A stretch of 64,000 nucleotides of DNA. It comes from Blastococcus litoris (lineage in GTDB: Bacteria; Actinomycetota; Actinomycetes; Mycobacteriales; Geodermatophilaceae). Positions within the stretch are counted from its first letter, which is position 1. Each line of letters begins with the position of its first letter. A model generated the notes under the pieces. It saw nothing but the letters and a program-made list of their open reading frames with translations. It was not told the DNA's origin and ran no database searches. The stretch covers positions 1 through 64,000 of the forward strand of contig NZ_QCZF01000013.1 in assembly GCF_003075095.1 (NCBI RefSeq), written 5' to 3'. The translations under genes and the position numbers were made by a program. Below are positions 1-9,201 of the stretch, one piece after another.

Positions 1-525
1 CCCGCTGGCGCCGAAGCCGCGGGCGGTCAGCAGGGCGGCGACCTGCGCCGGGGTCCCGCCGTCCGACCCGAGGACGAGCAGCCGGCGACCGGGCTGCACG
101 TGCGGGTGCAGCAGCTCGACGGGGCGGCCGACCAGGGTGACCACGGTGGTGTCCTCGACCGGCCAGCCCAGGCGCGCGCAGGCCAGCGACACCGACGACG
201 GCGCCGGCAGCACCCGCACGCGGTCGGCGCCCAGCAGCCGGGTGAGCGTCGTGCCGATGCCCGACAGCATCGGGTCCCCGCTGGCCAGCACCACGACCGC
301 GCGTCCGGCGAATCCCTCCACCAGCCCGGGCAGCGCCTCGCTCAGCGCGGACGGCCAGGGCACCCGCTCGGCGCCGACGGAGCCGGGCACGAGGCGCAGC
401 TGGCGGGCGCTGCCCAGCAGCACCCCGGCGCGCTCGACCTCCGCGCGGGAGGCGGCCGCGAGCCCGTCCCAGCCGTCGGCGCCGATGCCGACGACGACGA
501 GTCGCGACGAGCGGTCGGCAGGCAC
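1..525 (-). CDS. cobL: Precorrin-6Y C5,15-methyltransferase CobL/CbiE-T (C-terminal part outside window)
   Basis: The reading frame on the minus strand starts at a GTG (523-525) and runs off the left edge, giving about 175 residues. It opens with a Rossmann-like strand (LVVVGIGADG) and carries the tetrapyrrole methylase motif ASGDPMLSGIG, which fits the CbiE half of CobL. CobL methylates C5 and C15 and decarboxylates precorrin-6Y in aerobic corrin synthesis, using S-adenosylmethionine. The CbiT decarboxylating half would lie beyond the window. It is divergent from cobQ with 42 bases between the starts, so the two may share a promoter region. The family call is firm; whether the CbiT half is fused cannot be seen. 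Confidence 0.85.
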   Translation of the reverse strand, partial: MPADRSSRLVVVGIGADGWDGLAAASRAEVERAGVLLGSARQLRLVPGSVGAERVPWPSALSEALPGLVEGFAGRAVVVLASGDPMLSGIGTTLTRLLGADRVRVLPAPSSVSLACARLGWPVEDTTVVTLVGRPVELLHPHVQPGRRLLVLGSDGGTPAQVAALLTARGFGASG

Positions 526-567
526 GGGCGCCGATCCTAGGGAGGCGCTCCGACGGCGGTCGGCATC

Positions 568-2088
568 ATGTCCGCCGTGAGCACCAGCGGAACCCGTGGC
601 GCGTTGCTCGTCGCGGGCACGACGTCCGACGCCGGCAAGTCGGTCGTGACCGCCGGCATCTGCCGCTGGCTGGTGCGCCAGGGCGTGTCCGTGGCGCCGT
701 TCAAGGCGCAGAACATGAGCAACAACTCGATGGTCACCGCCGACGGCGCCGAGATCGGCCGGGCGCAGGTCATGCAGGCGGCGGCCGCCCGCGTCGAGCC
801 CGAGGCCGCGATGAACCCGGTGCTGCTCAAGCCCGGCGGGGACGACGCCAGCCAGGTCGTGGTCATGGGCCGGCCGGTCGCCGACGTGACCGCGCTGTCC
901 TACCGCCCGATGAAGGCCGCCCTCCTCGAGCAGGTGCTCGCCTCGCTGGCCGACCTGCGCTCGCGGTTCGACGTCGTCGTCTGCGAGGGCGCGGGCTCCC
1001 CCACCGAGATCAACCTGCGCGCCGACGACATCGCCAACATGGGGCTGGCCACCGCCGCGGACCTGCCGGTGCTCGTCGTCGGCGACATCGACCGGGGCGG
1101 CGTCTTCCCGGCGCTCTACGGCACGGTCGCCCTCATGCCGCCGGCCGACCAGCGGCTGGTCGCCGGCTTCCTGGTCAACAAGTTCCGCGGCGACGTCCGG
1201 CTGCTCCGTCCGGGCCTGGTCGAGCTGGAGCGGCTCACCGGGCGGCCGACGTTCGGCGTCCTGCCCTGGCTGCCCGGGGCCGCGGTCGACGTCGAGGACT
1301 CCCTCGACGTACCGGTGGCGTCGTCCGGCGGCAGCCCGCACGGCGAGGACGTGCTCCGGGTGTCGGTCGCCCGGCTCCCCCGGCTGTCCAACTTCACCGA
1401 CCTCGACGCGCTCGCCGCCGAGCCCGGCGTGCTGGTCCGCTACGCCACCCGCCCCGAGGAGCTCGGCGACGCCGACCTGGTGGTGCTGCCGGGCACGCGC
1501 GCGACCGTCGCCGACCTCGGCTGGCTCCGCGAGAGCGGCCTGGCCGAGGCCGTCGCCCGGCACGCAGCCGGGGGCCGCCCGGTGCTGGGCATCTGCGGCG
1601 GCCACCAGATGCTCGCCCGCACCATCACCGACGAGGTCGAGTCACGGGCCGGCACGGTCGCAGGGCTCGGCCTGCTGCCCGGCGACGTGCGTTTCGCGCG
1701 GGAGAAGACCCTCGGCCGTCCGACCGGGACAGCGCTGGGCGAGGTGGTCCACGGCTACGAGATCCACCACGGCGTCGTCGCGGTCGACGACGAGGCGGAG
1801 CCGTTCCTGGACGGCGCCCGGTCCGGCTCGGTCTTCGGCACCACCTGGCACGGCGCCCTGGAGAACGACGGCTTCCGGCGGGCCTTCCTCACCGAGGTCG
1901 CGGCCGTCGCCGACCGCCGGTTCGTCGCGGCCCCGGACACCGACTTCGCCGCCGTCCGCGAGCAGCGGCTGGACCGGCTGGGCGACCTGATCGCCGAGCA
2001 CGCCGACACCGACGCGCTGTGGCGGCTGATCGAGGGCGGCGCGCCCGCCGGGCTCCCGCTCCTCCCGCCGGGGTCGGCCGCCCGCTGA
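568..2088 (+). CDS. cobQ: Cobyric acid synthase (glutamine-hydrolysing)
   Basis: This 506-residue protein amidates the b, d, e and g side chains of adenosylcobyrinic acid a,c-diamide with ATP and glutamine. The N-terminal dethiobiotin-synthase-like ATP site is visible (GTTSDAGKS, about residues 17-25), followed by the conserved [11 protein letters not shown] segment. The C-terminal class I glutaminase-like domain has its nucleophile in GICGGHQM (Cys343) and the His pair in YEIHHG (His400-His401). Length is normal for CobQ/CbiP. The ATG at 568 places the P-loop where the family has it. The gene precedes the cobalamin riboswitch, so it is probably not under that element. Confidence 0.95.
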   Translation: MSAVSTSGTRGALLVAGTTSDAGKSVVTAGICRWLVRQGVSVAPFKAQNMSNNSMVTADGAEIGRAQVMQAAAARVEPEAAMNPVLLKPGGDDASQVVVMGRPVADVTALSYRPMKAALLEQVLASLADLRSRFDVVVCEGAGSPTEINLRADDIANMGLATAADLPVLVVGDIDRGGVFPALYGTVALMPPADQRLVAGFLVNKFRGDVRLLRPGLVELERLTGRPTFGVLPWLPGAAVDVEDSLDVPVASSGGSPHGEDVLRVSVARLPRLSNFTDLDALAAEPGVLVRYATRPEELGDADLVVLPGTRATVADLGWLRESGLAEAVARHAAGGRPVLGICGGHQMLARTITDEVESRAGTVAGLGLLPGDVRFAREKTLGRPTGTALGEVVHGYEIHHGVVAVDDEAEPFLDGARSGSVFGTTWHGALENDGFRRAFLTEVAAVADRRFVAAPDTDFAAVREQRLDRLGDLIAEHADTDALWRLIEGGAPAGLPLLPPGSAAR

Positions 2089-2119
2089 CCCGAGGGGGCT
2101 GTCGGCGCCGGGACCGGCT

Positions 2120-2250
2120 GTGGTCTGATGACCGCGCCACACGCGACGGCAGTGGAGGAAGCCCGGTGAGAATCCGGCGCGGTCCCGCCACTGTGAGCCG
2201 GCCCCCGGGCCGGTGAGTCAGGAACTCCCGCCGTCGCGCTCCTGCCACCT
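2120..2250 (+). promoter_or_regulatory. Cobalamin (B12) riboswitch
   Basis: The segment contains the conserved core GGAAGCCCGGTGAGAATCC, then GCGGTCCCGCCACTGTGA and GAGTCAGGA, the signature of adenosylcobalamin aptamers including the B12 box (GCCACTG). A perfect nine-base helix (CGCGACGGC at 2142-2150 with GCCGTCGCG at 2230-2238) closes the core. It lies between cobQ and the chelatase gene and would lower expression of the downstream cob/cbi operon when cobalamin is abundant. A short reading frame with a good Shine-Dalgarno follows at 2284. Confidence 0.95.
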
Positions 2251-2283
2251 CCGGGCGTGGACACCCGGGGAGAGGACTGCGCC

Positions 2284-2313
2284 ATGCGCGGCTGCCCGGT
2301 CAGCGACTCGTGA
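2284..2313 (+). CDS. Possible nine-residue leader peptide behind the B12 riboswitch
   Basis: An ATG at 2284 preceded by GGGGAGAG encodes MRGCPVSDS. Its stop overlaps the GTG start of the chelatase gene in a GTGA arrangement (2310-2313). The ribosome site here is much better than anything directly ahead of the GTG, so the peptide could be the ribosome loading point that couples riboswitch control to chelatase translation. It is too short to support by coding statistics and may be chance. Confidence 0.35.
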   Translation: MRGCPVSDS

Positions 2314-4301
2314 ACTTCCCCTTCGGCGCCGTCGTCGGCATGGACGACATGCGGCTGGCCCTCGTGCTCAACGCCGTCTCCCCGGCGGTCGGCGGCGTGC
2401 TGGTGCGCGGCGAGAAGGGCACCGCCAAGTCGACGGCGGTGCGGGCGCTCGCCGCCGTCCTGCCGCCGGTCGACGTCGTCGCCGGCTGCCGCTTCGCCTG
2501 CGACCCGGCCGCCCCCGACCCGGCGTGCCCGGACGGCCCGCACGACACCGGCGCCCCGGGCCTCACCCGCCCCGCGCGGCTGGTGGAGCTGCCGGTCGGC
2601 GCCTCGGAGGACCGCGTCGTCGGCGCGCTCGACCTCGAGCGGGCGCTCACCGAGGGCGTCAAGGCGTTCGAGCCGGGCCTGCTCGCGGCCGCTCACCGGG
2701 GCGTGCTCTACGTCGACGAGGTCAACCTTCTGCACGACCACCTGGTCGACCTGCTCCTGGACGCCGCCGCGATGGGCACCGCATACGTGGAGCGGGAGGG
2801 TGTGTCGGTGCGGCACGCCGCGCGGTTCCTGCTGGTCGGGACGATGAACCCCGAGGAGGGCGAGCTCCGGCCCCAGCTGCTGGACCGGTTCGGGCTCACC
2901 GTCCAGGTCGCCGCCCCACGGGATCCCGACCTGCGCGCCGAGGTCGTCCGCCGGCGCTTCGCCTTCGACGCCGACCCCGTGGGGTTCTCCGCTCGGTGGG
3001 CCGCCGAGGAGTCGGGGCTGTCCGAGCGCATCGCCGCAGCCCGGGCGCGCCTGCCGCACGTCGTGCTCCCCGACGACGCCCTCCGCCAGGTCACCGCCGT
3101 CTGCGCCGCGTTCGACGTCGACGGCCTGCGCGCCGACCTGGTCACCGCCCGCGCCGCGCTGGCCTACGCCGCCTGGTGCGGACGCGACGAGGTGACCGAG
3201 GAGGACGTCCGGGCCGCCGCCCGGCTCGCGCTCCCCCACCGGCGCCGGCGCAACCCGTTCGACGCCCCCGGGTTGGACGACTCCACGCTGGACCAGGCGC
3301 TCTCCGACGCGCGCCCGGACGACCCGACCGACCCCGACGACGACGGCCCGGGCACCGGCGGCACCCCCGAGGGCCCCGACGGCCGGAGTGACCACGATGG
3401 CCCCGACGGCGAGCCGACGACGGCACCGCGGGGTGAGGGGGGCGGGCACGCCGATGCCTCCCCCGCGCCGGACCGTGCGGCGGCCGCGCCCACCGACCCG
3501 TTCCGCACCCGCCGGCTCGAGGTGCCCGGCATCGGCGCGGGCGCGTCCGGCCGCCGGTCCCGCGCCCGCAGCGAGCGCGGCCGGGTCGTCGGCTCGGTCC
3601 GCCCGTCGGGCACCGTCACGAAGCTGCACCTGACCGGCACCGTGCTGGCCGCCGCGCCGCACCAGGTGGCCCGCGGCCGCACCGGTCCCGGCCTGCGGAT
3701 CGCCCGCGAGGACCTGCGTCAGGCCACCCTCGAGGGCCGCGAGGGCAACCTCGTCCTGTTCGTCGTCGACGCCAGCGGGTCGATGGGCTCGCGCTCGCGG
3801 ATGGGCGCGGTGAAGGGCGCCGTCCTCTCGCTGCTGCTGGACGCCTACCAGCGGCGGGACAAGGTCGGCCTGGTCACCTTCCGCGGCACCGACGCCGAGC
3901 TGGCGCTGCCGCCGACCTGGTCGGTGGAGGCCGCCGCCGCCCGCCTCGCGGACCTGCCCACCGGAGGCCGCACACCGCTGGCCGCCGGGCTGCTGCGGGC
4001 GCACGAGGTGCTGCGCGTCGAGCGGGTCCGCGACCCGCAGCGCCGCCCGTTGCTGGTCGTCGTCACCGACGGCCGCGCCACCGGCGCGCGAGGCGGCGGC
4101 TCGCTCGCCGACGCGCACGCCGCGGCCGGGCTGCTCGCCGCGAGCGGCACGGCGGCCGTCGTCGTGGACTGCGAGTCGGGGCCGGTGCGGCTCGGCCTGG
4201 CGGCCACGCTGGGCGCGCACCTCGGTGCGGAGACGCTCCGCCTCGAGGAGCTGGCCGCCGACTCGCTCGCCGCGACGGTGCGCAGCGCAAGGGCAGCCTG
4301 A
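2310..4301 (+). CDS. Fused ChlI/ChlD-type metal chelatase subunit (putative cobaltochelatase)
   Basis: The 663-residue protein joins an AAA+ ChlI-like module to a ChlD-like von Willebrand A module. Walker A is GEKGTAKST (about 34-42) and Walker B is GVLYVDEVNLL (about 131-141). A Pro/Asp-rich linker spans roughly 330-395, and the metal-binding MIDAS motif DASGS lies at 487-491. Such proteins are the ATPase and bridging parts that insert cobalt or magnesium with a CobN/ChlH partner, which is not in this window. First gene after the B12 riboswitch; it overlaps cobO by one base (TGATG). A role in cobalt insertion is inferred from context. The GTG start is taken because homology begins at once (NFPFGAVVG). 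Confidence 0.85.
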   Translation: MNFPFGAVVGMDDMRLALVLNAVSPAVGGVLVRGEKGTAKSTAVRALAAVLPPVDVVAGCRFACDPAAPDPACPDGPHDTGAPGLTRPARLVELPVGASEDRVVGALDLERALTEGVKAFEPGLLAAAHRGVLYVDEVNLLHDHLVDLLLDAAAMGTAYVEREGVSVRHAARFLLVGTMNPEEGELRPQLLDRFGLTVQVAAPRDPDLRAEVVRRRFAFDADPVGFSARWAAEESGLSERIAAARARLPHVVLPDDALRQVTAVCAAFDVDGLRADLVTARAALAYAAWCGRDEVTEEDVRAAARLALPHRRRRNPFDAPGLDDSTLDQALSDARPDDPTDPDDDGPGTGGTPEGPDGRSDHDGPDGEPTTAPRGEGGGHADASPAPDRAAAAPTDPFRTRRLEVPGIGAGASGRRSRARSERGRVVGSVRPSGTVTKLHLTGTVLAAAPHQVARGRTGPGLRIAREDLRQATLEGREGNLVLFVVDASGSMGSRSRMGAVKGAVLSLLLDAYQRRDKVGLVTFRGTDAELALPPTWSVEAAAARLADLPTGGRTPLAAGLLRAHEVLRVERVRDPQRRPLLVVVTDGRATGARGGGSLADAHAAAGLLAASGTAAVVVDCESGPVRLGLAATLGAHLGAETLRLEELAADSLAATVRSARAA

Positions 4302-4915
4302 TGCCGCAGGGACAGGTCACCGCCGTCCCGGACGACGGGCTCACCACCCGCCAGCGCCGCAACCGCCCGCTGCTCGCCGTGCACACCGGCGAGATGAAGG
4401 GCAAGTCCACCGCCGCCTTCGGCATGGCCATGCGCGCCTGGAACCAGGGCTGGTCGATCGCGGTCTACCAGTTCGTCAAGAGCGCCAAGTGGAAGGTCGG
4501 CGAGGAGAACGCGCTGACCGCGCTGGGCCGCCTGCACGAGCAGAGCGGCGAGGGCGGCCCGGTGGTCTGGCACAAGATGGGCAGCGGCTGGAGCTGGTCG
4601 CGCCGGCAGGGCACCGAGGTCGACCACGCCGCCGACGCCGCCGAGGGCTGGGCGCAGATCAAGCGCGACCTGGCCGCGCAGGCGCACCGCTTCTACGTGC
4701 TCGACGAGTTCACCTACCCCCTGACGTGGGGCTGGGTCGACATCGAGGACGTCGTGGAGACGCTGACGAACCGGCCGGGCAGCCAGCACGTCGTGATCAC
4801 CGGCCGCGACGCCCACCCCCGCCTCGTCGAGATCGCCGACCTGGTCGTCGAGATGACCAAGGTCAAGCACCCGATGGACGCGGGCCAGAAGGGTCAGCGG
4901 GGGATCGAGTGGTGA
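4301..4915 (+). CDS. cobO: Corrinoid adenosyltransferase (CobO/BtuR type)
   Basis: This 204-residue protein transfers the adenosyl group of ATP to cob(I)alamin or a corrinoid precursor. The P-loop GEMKGKST (30-37) and the downstream VYQFVKS, FYVLDEFTYPLTWGW and VVITGRDAH segments are typical of the CobO/BtuR family, and length is normal. It overlaps the chelatase stop by one base, and its own stop sits inside the GTGA start of cobB. No unusual residues were seen. Confidence 0.95.
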   Translation: MPQGQVTAVPDDGLTTRQRRNRPLLAVHTGEMKGKSTAAFGMAMRAWNQGWSIAVYQFVKSAKWKVGEENALTALGRLHEQSGEGGPVVWHKMGSGWSWSRRQGTEVDHAADAAEGWAQIKRDLAAQAHRFYVLDEFTYPLTWGWVDIEDVVETLTNRPGSQHVVITGRDAHPRLVEIADLVVEMTKVKHPMDAGQKGQRGIEW

Positions 4916-6306
4916 GCAGGGGCGGGCGGGGGATGGCACGGCTGGTCGTCGCCGCGCCGTCGAGCAACGCGGGCAAGACCTCGGTCGCCACCGGCCTGAT
5001 CGCCGCGCTCACCCACCGCGGGCTCACCGTCTCCCCGCACAAGGTCGGCCCCGACTACATCGACCCCGGCTACCACGGGCTCGCCGCCGGGCGTCCCGGC
5101 CGCAACCTCGACCCCTGGCTGGTCGGCGAGGAGCGCGTCGCGCCGCTGTTCCTGCACGGGGCGCGCGGCTCCGACCTGGCCGTCGTCGAGGGGGTCATGG
5201 GCCTGTTCGACGGCGCCACGCACCCCTCGGTCGAGCCGGGCTTCGCCTCGACCGCGCACGTCGCAGCCCTTCTCCGGGCACCCGTGGTTCTGGTCGTCGA
5301 CGCCTCGTCGCAGGCCCGCAGCGTCGCCGCGCTCGTGCACGGGTTCGCCACCTTCGACCCCGGGGTGCGGCTGGGCGGGGTGGTCCTCAACCGGGTCGGC
5401 ACCGACCGGCACGAGGCGATCCTGCGCGGGGCGCTGGACGCCGCCGGGGTCCCGGTCCTCGGCGCGATCCGCCGGCTCGACCAGCTGCACACGCCGTCCC
5501 GGCACCTGGGGCTGGTCCCGGCGGCCGAGCGCTCCGCCGAGGCGGTCGCCACCGTCGACCGGCTGGCCCACGTGGTGGCCGACGGGGTCGACCTGGACGC
5601 CGTCCTCGCCCTGGCCCGCTCCGCTCCCCCGCTGACCGCGGCGCCGTGGGAACCGGCGGCCGAGGTGCCGGTGGTGGCCGGCCGGCCGCGGATCGCCGTC
5701 GCGGGCGGGCCGGCGTTCACCTTCGGCTACGCGGAGAACGCCGAGCTGCTGGAGGCGGCCGGTGCCGAGGTGGTGACGGTCGACCCGCTCCGCGACGAGG
5801 CCCTCCCGGAGGGGACGGCGGGGCTCGTCGTCGGCGGCGGCTTCCCCGAGGTCTACGCCGCGGAGCTGTCGGCCAACGAACCCCTGCGGGCCGACGTCGC
5901 CGCGCTCGCCGCCCGGGGAGCGCCGGTCGCGGCCGAGTGCGCGGGGCTGCTCTACCTCGCCCGCGAGCTCGACGGCGTCCCGATGTGCGGCGTCCTCGAC
6001 GTCGCGGCCGCGATGTCGCCCCGGCTCACCCTCGGCTACCGGGCGGCGGTCGCGCCGGCCGATTCCGTGCTCGCCGCCGCTGGCACCCGGGTGCGCGGGC
6101 ACGAGTTCCACCGCACGCACGCCGAGCCCGGTGCCGGCACGACGCCGGCCTGGCAGTGGTCGAGCGCCGGACCGGAGGGCTTCGTCACCGGTGGGGTCCA
6201 CGCCTCCTACCTGCACCTGCACTGGGCCGGATCCCCGGGGCTGGCCGCCCGGTTCGCCGCCGCGGCCGCGCGGCTTCCGCAAGGGGTGCAGCATGCACAT
6301 CGCTGA
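4912..6306 (+). CDS. cobB: Cobyrinic acid a,c-diamide synthase
   Basis: This 464-residue CobB/CbiA enzyme amidates the a and c carboxylates of (hydrogeno)byrinic acid. The N-terminal ATP motif [10 protein letters not shown] lies at 15-24, followed by [13 protein letters not shown] and [10 protein letters not shown]. The C-terminal glutaminase domain has its cysteine in AECAGLLYL (Cys343) and a terminal [15 protein letters not shown] segment. The GTG at 4912 overlaps the cobO stop (GTGA); an ATG at 4933 is an alternative seven codons in. The end overlaps the cbiM start by 14 bases. A much longer upstream extension of this frame lies inside the chelatase and cobO genes and was not used. Confidence 0.93.
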   Translation: MSRGGRGMARLVVAAPSSNAGKTSVATGLIAALTHRGLTVSPHKVGPDYIDPGYHGLAAGRPGRNLDPWLVGEERVAPLFLHGARGSDLAVVEGVMGLFDGATHPSVEPGFASTAHVAALLRAPVVLVVDASSQARSVAALVHGFATFDPGVRLGGVVLNRVGTDRHEAILRGALDAAGVPVLGAIRRLDQLHTPSRHLGLVPAAERSAEAVATVDRLAHVVADGVDLDAVLALARSAPPLTAAPWEPAAEVPVVAGRPRIAVAGGPAFTFGYAENAELLEAAGAEVVTVDPLRDEALPEGTAGLVVGGGFPEVYAAELSANEPLRADVAALAARGAPVAAECAGLLYLARELDGVPMCGVLDVAAAMSPRLTLGYRAAVAPADSVLAAAGTRVRGHEFHRTHAEPGAGTTPAWQWSSAGPEGFVTGGVHASYLHLHWAGSPGLAARFAAAAARLPQGVQHAHR

Positions 6307-6976
6307 GGGGTTCCTGCCGGCACCGCACGCCGTCGGCTGGACGCTGGTCGCAGCGCCGTTCGTCGTCCACGGCGCCCGCGCGGTGGTGACAGAGGTGCGG
6401 GAGAACCCGGAGTCGACCCTGCTGCTCGGGGCGGCCGGCGCGTTCACCTTCGTGCTGAGCGCGATCAAGCTGCCCTCGGTCACCGGCAGCTCCAGCCACC
6501 CGACCGGCACCGGGGCCGGAGCGATCCTCTTCCGGCCACCGGTCATGGCGCTGCTGGGCACCGTCGTGCTGCTGTTCCAGGCGCTGCTGCTCGCCCACGG
6601 CGGGCTGACCACGCTCGGTGCCAACGCCTTCGCGTTCGCCGTCGTCGGCCCCTGGGCCGGGTACGGCGCCTACCGGCTCACCCGAGCGCTGGGCGGCGGG
6701 CTCCTGCCCGGGGTGTTCGCCGGCATGGTGCTCGCCGACCTCGCCACCTACGTCACGACGTCGCTGCAGCTGGCGCTCGCCTTCCCCGATGCGAGCAGCG
6801 GGCTCGCCGGTGCCGCGGCGAAGTTCCTCGGCGTCTTCGCCGTCACCCAGATCCCCCTCGCGATCGGTGAGGGCCTGCTCGGGGTCCTGCTGTTCCGGGT
6901 GCTCACCGTCAACGCGCGGCCCGAGCTGGAACGCCTCGGCCTGCTGCGGCCCGCACCCGCCGGAGACGCCGCGTGA
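6293..6976 (+). CDS. cbiM: Cobalt ECF transporter substrate-specific membrane subunit CbiM
   Basis: The 227-residue integral membrane protein starts with MHIAEGFLP, whose N-terminal Met and His are the hallmark metal ligands of CbiM/NikM. Further family segments are [19 protein letters not shown] and [14 protein letters not shown]. Together with CbiN, CbiQ and CbiO it imports Co2+ for corrin synthesis. The ATG lies inside the last codons of cobB, which fixes the start because the ligand motif must be N-terminal. The gene overlaps cbiN by four bases (GTGA). Confidence 0.95.
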   Translation: MHIAEGFLPAPHAVGWTLVAAPFVVHGARAVVTEVRENPESTLLLGAAGAFTFVLSAIKLPSVTGSSSHPTGTGAGAILFRPPVMALLGTVVLLFQALLLAHGGLTTLGANAFAFAVVGPWAGYGAYRLTRALGGGLLPGVFAGMVLADLATYVTTSLQLALAFPDASSGLAGAAAKFLGVFAVTQIPLAIGEGLLGVLLFRVLTVNARPELERLGLLRPAPAGDAA

Positions 6977-7269
6977 ACCGGCGGGTGGTGGTCAACGTGC
7001 TGCTGGTCGTCGCCGTCGTCGCGCTGTTCGCGGTCCCCCTGCTCGTCGACGGCGGCGCCTCCGAGTACGGCGGCACCGACGCCGCCGTCACCGAGGAGCT
7101 CGAGGCCGACGGCTACACGCCGTGGTTCGACTCGCTGTTCAGCCCGTCCGGCGAGGTGGAGTCGGGGCTCTTCGCGCTCCAGGCCGCCGTCGGCGGCGGG
7201 GTGCTCGGTTACGTCCTCGGGCGGCTGCGGGGACGGCGCCTGGCGCAGGAACCGGAGGCGTCGCCGTGA
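6973..7269 (+). CDS. cbiN: Cobalt transport accessory protein CbiN
   Basis: This 98-residue protein has an N-terminal membrane helix ([20 protein letters not shown]), an extracytoplasmic acidic loop with the family-like segments [14 protein letters not shown] and [25 protein letters not shown], and a second helix. CbiN assists Co2+ loading of CbiM. It sits between cbiM and cbiQ with four-base overlaps on both sides. Confidence 0.92.
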   Translation: MNRRVVVNVLLVVAVVALFAVPLLVDGGASEYGGTDAAVTEELEADGYTPWFDSLFSPSGEVESGLFALQAAVGGGVLGYVLGRLRGRRLAQEPEASP

Positions 7270-8003
7270 CCGGCCTGGCGGTCGACGACGCCGCCTGGGC
7301 CAGCGCCTGGCGGCACCGCTCCCCCGGCGACAAGCTGCTGCTCTGCGGCGGACTCGTGGTGTGCGCACTGCTGCTCCCGACCTGGCCGGGCAGCCTGCTC
7401 GTCGGCCTGGCCGCGGTCGGGCTGGCGCTCGGGCCCGCCCGGGTGCCGGCGCGGACGTTCCTGCGGGCGGTGCGGCTGCCGGCCGCCTTCGTCGCCGTCG
7501 GCGCCGTGACCGCCGTGGTCTCGGTGTCCGGCGGCGGCCTGGGCTGGGCGCCCGACGCCGCGGCCCGCGCCGGGTCGCTGGCCGGCCACTCCCTCGCCGG
7601 CGGGGCCGCCGTCCTGCTCCTGGCCACGACGACGCCGATGTCGGACCTGCTGCCCGCACTGCGCCGGCTCCGCGTGCCCGCGGCCGTGGTCGAGGTGGCC
7701 GCGGTCGTCTACCGCCTGCTGTTCGTGCTGCTGGAGAGCCTGCGCACCATCCGCGAGGCGCAGACCGCCCGGATGGGCCACTCGTCGCTGCGCCGCTCCT
7801 ACCGCTCGTCCGGGCTGCTGGCCGCCGCGGTGCTCACCCGCTCCTGGGACCGCGCCCGGCGGATGCAGGAGGGCCTCGCCGGCCGGGGCATGGAGGCGGG
7901 CCTGCGGGTGCTGCCCGAGGTCCTGCCGTCGTCCCGGGCCTTCCTGGCCTGCTCGCTCGCCGGGCTGGCCGCGCTCACCGCCACGAGCGTGGTGGTCGCG
8001 TGA
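7266..8003 (+). CDS. cbiQ: Cobalt ECF transporter T component CbiQ
   Basis: The 245-residue polytopic membrane protein has the CbiQ coupling features: [41 protein letters not shown], and an arginine-containing second coupling helix ([14 protein letters not shown]). It transmits ATP hydrolysis by CbiO to the CbiM substrate subunit. The GTG start at 7266 overlaps cbiN, and the end overlaps cbiO, each by four bases. In-frame sequence upstream of 7266 belongs to cbiM and cbiN and is not part of the gene. Confidence 0.92.
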   Translation: MTGLAVDDAAWASAWRHRSPGDKLLLCGGLVVCALLLPTWPGSLLVGLAAVGLALGPARVPARTFLRAVRLPAAFVAVGAVTAVVSVSGGGLGWAPDAAARAGSLAGHSLAGGAAVLLLATTTPMSDLLPALRRLRVPAAVVEVAAVVYRLLFVLLESLRTIREAQTARMGHSSLRRSYRSSGLLAAAVLTRSWDRARRMQEGLAGRGMEAGLRVLPEVLPSSRAFLACSLAGLAALTATSVVVA

Positions 8004-8848
8004 GCCACCGGACGCTGACCGCCGCCGACCTCGTCGCCGGCTACGAGCGGGGCCACCCCGTGCTGGACGGCGCCTCGCTGACCGTCCCCGCCGGGCGCCG
8101 GCTCGCCGTGCTCGGCGCCAACGGCTCGGGCAAGACGACCCTGCTGCGCTGCCTCTCCGGGGCGCTGCGGCCCACGGGGGGCCGGGTCGCCGTCGACGGC
8201 GTGCCGCTGGTGCACTCCCGCTCCGGGCTACGCGCACACCGGCAGGAGGTGCAGCTCGTGCTCCAGGACCCCGACGACCAGCTGTTCAGCGCCTCCGTCG
8301 CGCAGGACGTGTCGTTCGGGCCGCTCAACCTGGGGCTCCCCGAGGACGACGTCCGGACGCGGGTGGCCGAGGCGCTGGAGCTGCTCGCCGTCGACGCCCT
8401 CGCCGGCCGGCCCACCCACCAGCTCTCGTACGGCGAGCGCAAGCGGGTCGCGATCGCCGGCGCCGTGGCGATGCGCCCCTGCGTCCTGCTGCTCGACGAG
8501 CCGACCGCCGGCCTGGACCCCTCGGCGGTCGCCGAGACCCTCGCCGCGCTCGCCCGCCTGCGGGAGCACGGTTCGACCGTCGTCATGAGCACCCACGACG
8601 TCGACCTGGCGCTGCGCTGGGCCGACGACGTCGCCGTCGTCGTGGACCGCAGGGTGGTGCAGGGCGCGCCCGGCGACCTGCTCGGCGACGACGCGCTGCT
8701 CGCCCGGGCCCGGCTGGAGCGACCGTGGGCGCTGACCCTCGGTGCCCGGCTGCGGGCGCTCGGCCTGCTCCCCGACGACGCCGCCCTGCCGCGCGACGTC
8801 CCCGGGCTGCTGTCCGCCCTGCCCGACCGCCCGGGGGTGCCGACGTGA
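8000..8848 (+). CDS. cbiO: Cobalt ECF transporter ATPase CbiO
   Basis: The 282-residue ABC ATPase shows Walker [10 protein letters not shown] (39-47), a Q-loop ([13 protein letters not shown]), signature LSYGERKR (near 141), Walker [13 protein letters not shown] (near 163) and the switch His in MSTHDVD. The QDPDDQLF segment is typical of ECF-type CbiO. It energises CbiMNQ. GTG start overlapping cbiQ by four bases; overlaps the next gene by four bases. Confidence 0.95.
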   Translation: MSHRTLTAADLVAGYERGHPVLDGASLTVPAGRRLAVLGANGSGKTTLLRCLSGALRPTGGRVAVDGVPLVHSRSGLRAHRQEVQLVLQDPDDQLFSASVAQDVSFGPLNLGLPEDDVRTRVAEALELLAVDALAGRPTHQLSYGERKRVAIAGAVAMRPCVLLLDEPTAGLDPSAVAETLAALARLREHGSTVVMSTHDVDLALRWADDVAVVVDRRVVQGAPGDLLGDDALLARARLERPWALTLGARLRALGLLPDDAALPRDVPGLLSALPDRPGVPT

Positions 8849-9201
8849 CCGTCGTGGGCATCGGCACCACCTCGGGCGTCGGAGCCGACGAGGTGCTCGC
8901 CGCGGTCGACGCCGTCCTCCCGCCCGGCAGCACCGACGTGCGGCTGGCGACGCTGGACGTCCGGGCGGCCGAGATCGGGGTGGTGGCGGCCGCAGCCACC
9001 CGAGGCTGGCCACTGACCGGGCACCCCGCGGCGGAGCTCGCCCGCGTCCCGGTGCCTTCGCCGTCCGGACGGGTCGCCGCCCGGGTCGGGACGCCGTCGG
9101 TGGCCGAGGCCGCGGCTCTCCTCGGCGGCGGGACGCTCGTGGTGCCGAAGACGGTGCACGGCCGGGTGACGGTGGCGGTGGTCGTGGAGGGAACGCGGTG
9201 A
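8845..9201 (+). CDS. CobE/CbiG C-terminal-domain cobalamin biosynthesis protein
   Basis: The 118-residue protein begins [21 protein letters not shown] and has the CbiG-C features [14 protein letters not shown] and [15 protein letters not shown]. This domain occurs as stand-alone CobE in aerobic pathways and as the C-terminal half of CbiG, where it is linked to ring contraction and acetaldehyde release. Its exact role as a stand-alone protein is not settled. It overlaps cbiO and the next gene by four bases each. Confidence 0.85.
   Translation: MTVVGIGTTSGVGADEVLAAVDAVLPPGSTDVRLATLDVRAAEIGVVAAAATRGWPLTGHPAAELARVPVPSPSGRVAARVGTPSVAEAAALLGGGTLVVPKTVHGRVTVAVVVEGTR

Noticed and set aside
1755-4220. 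821-codon minus-strand frame opposite cobQ and the chelatase gene
   Set aside because: Composition is that of a GC-rich antisense shadow, and both plus-strand genes are unmistakable.
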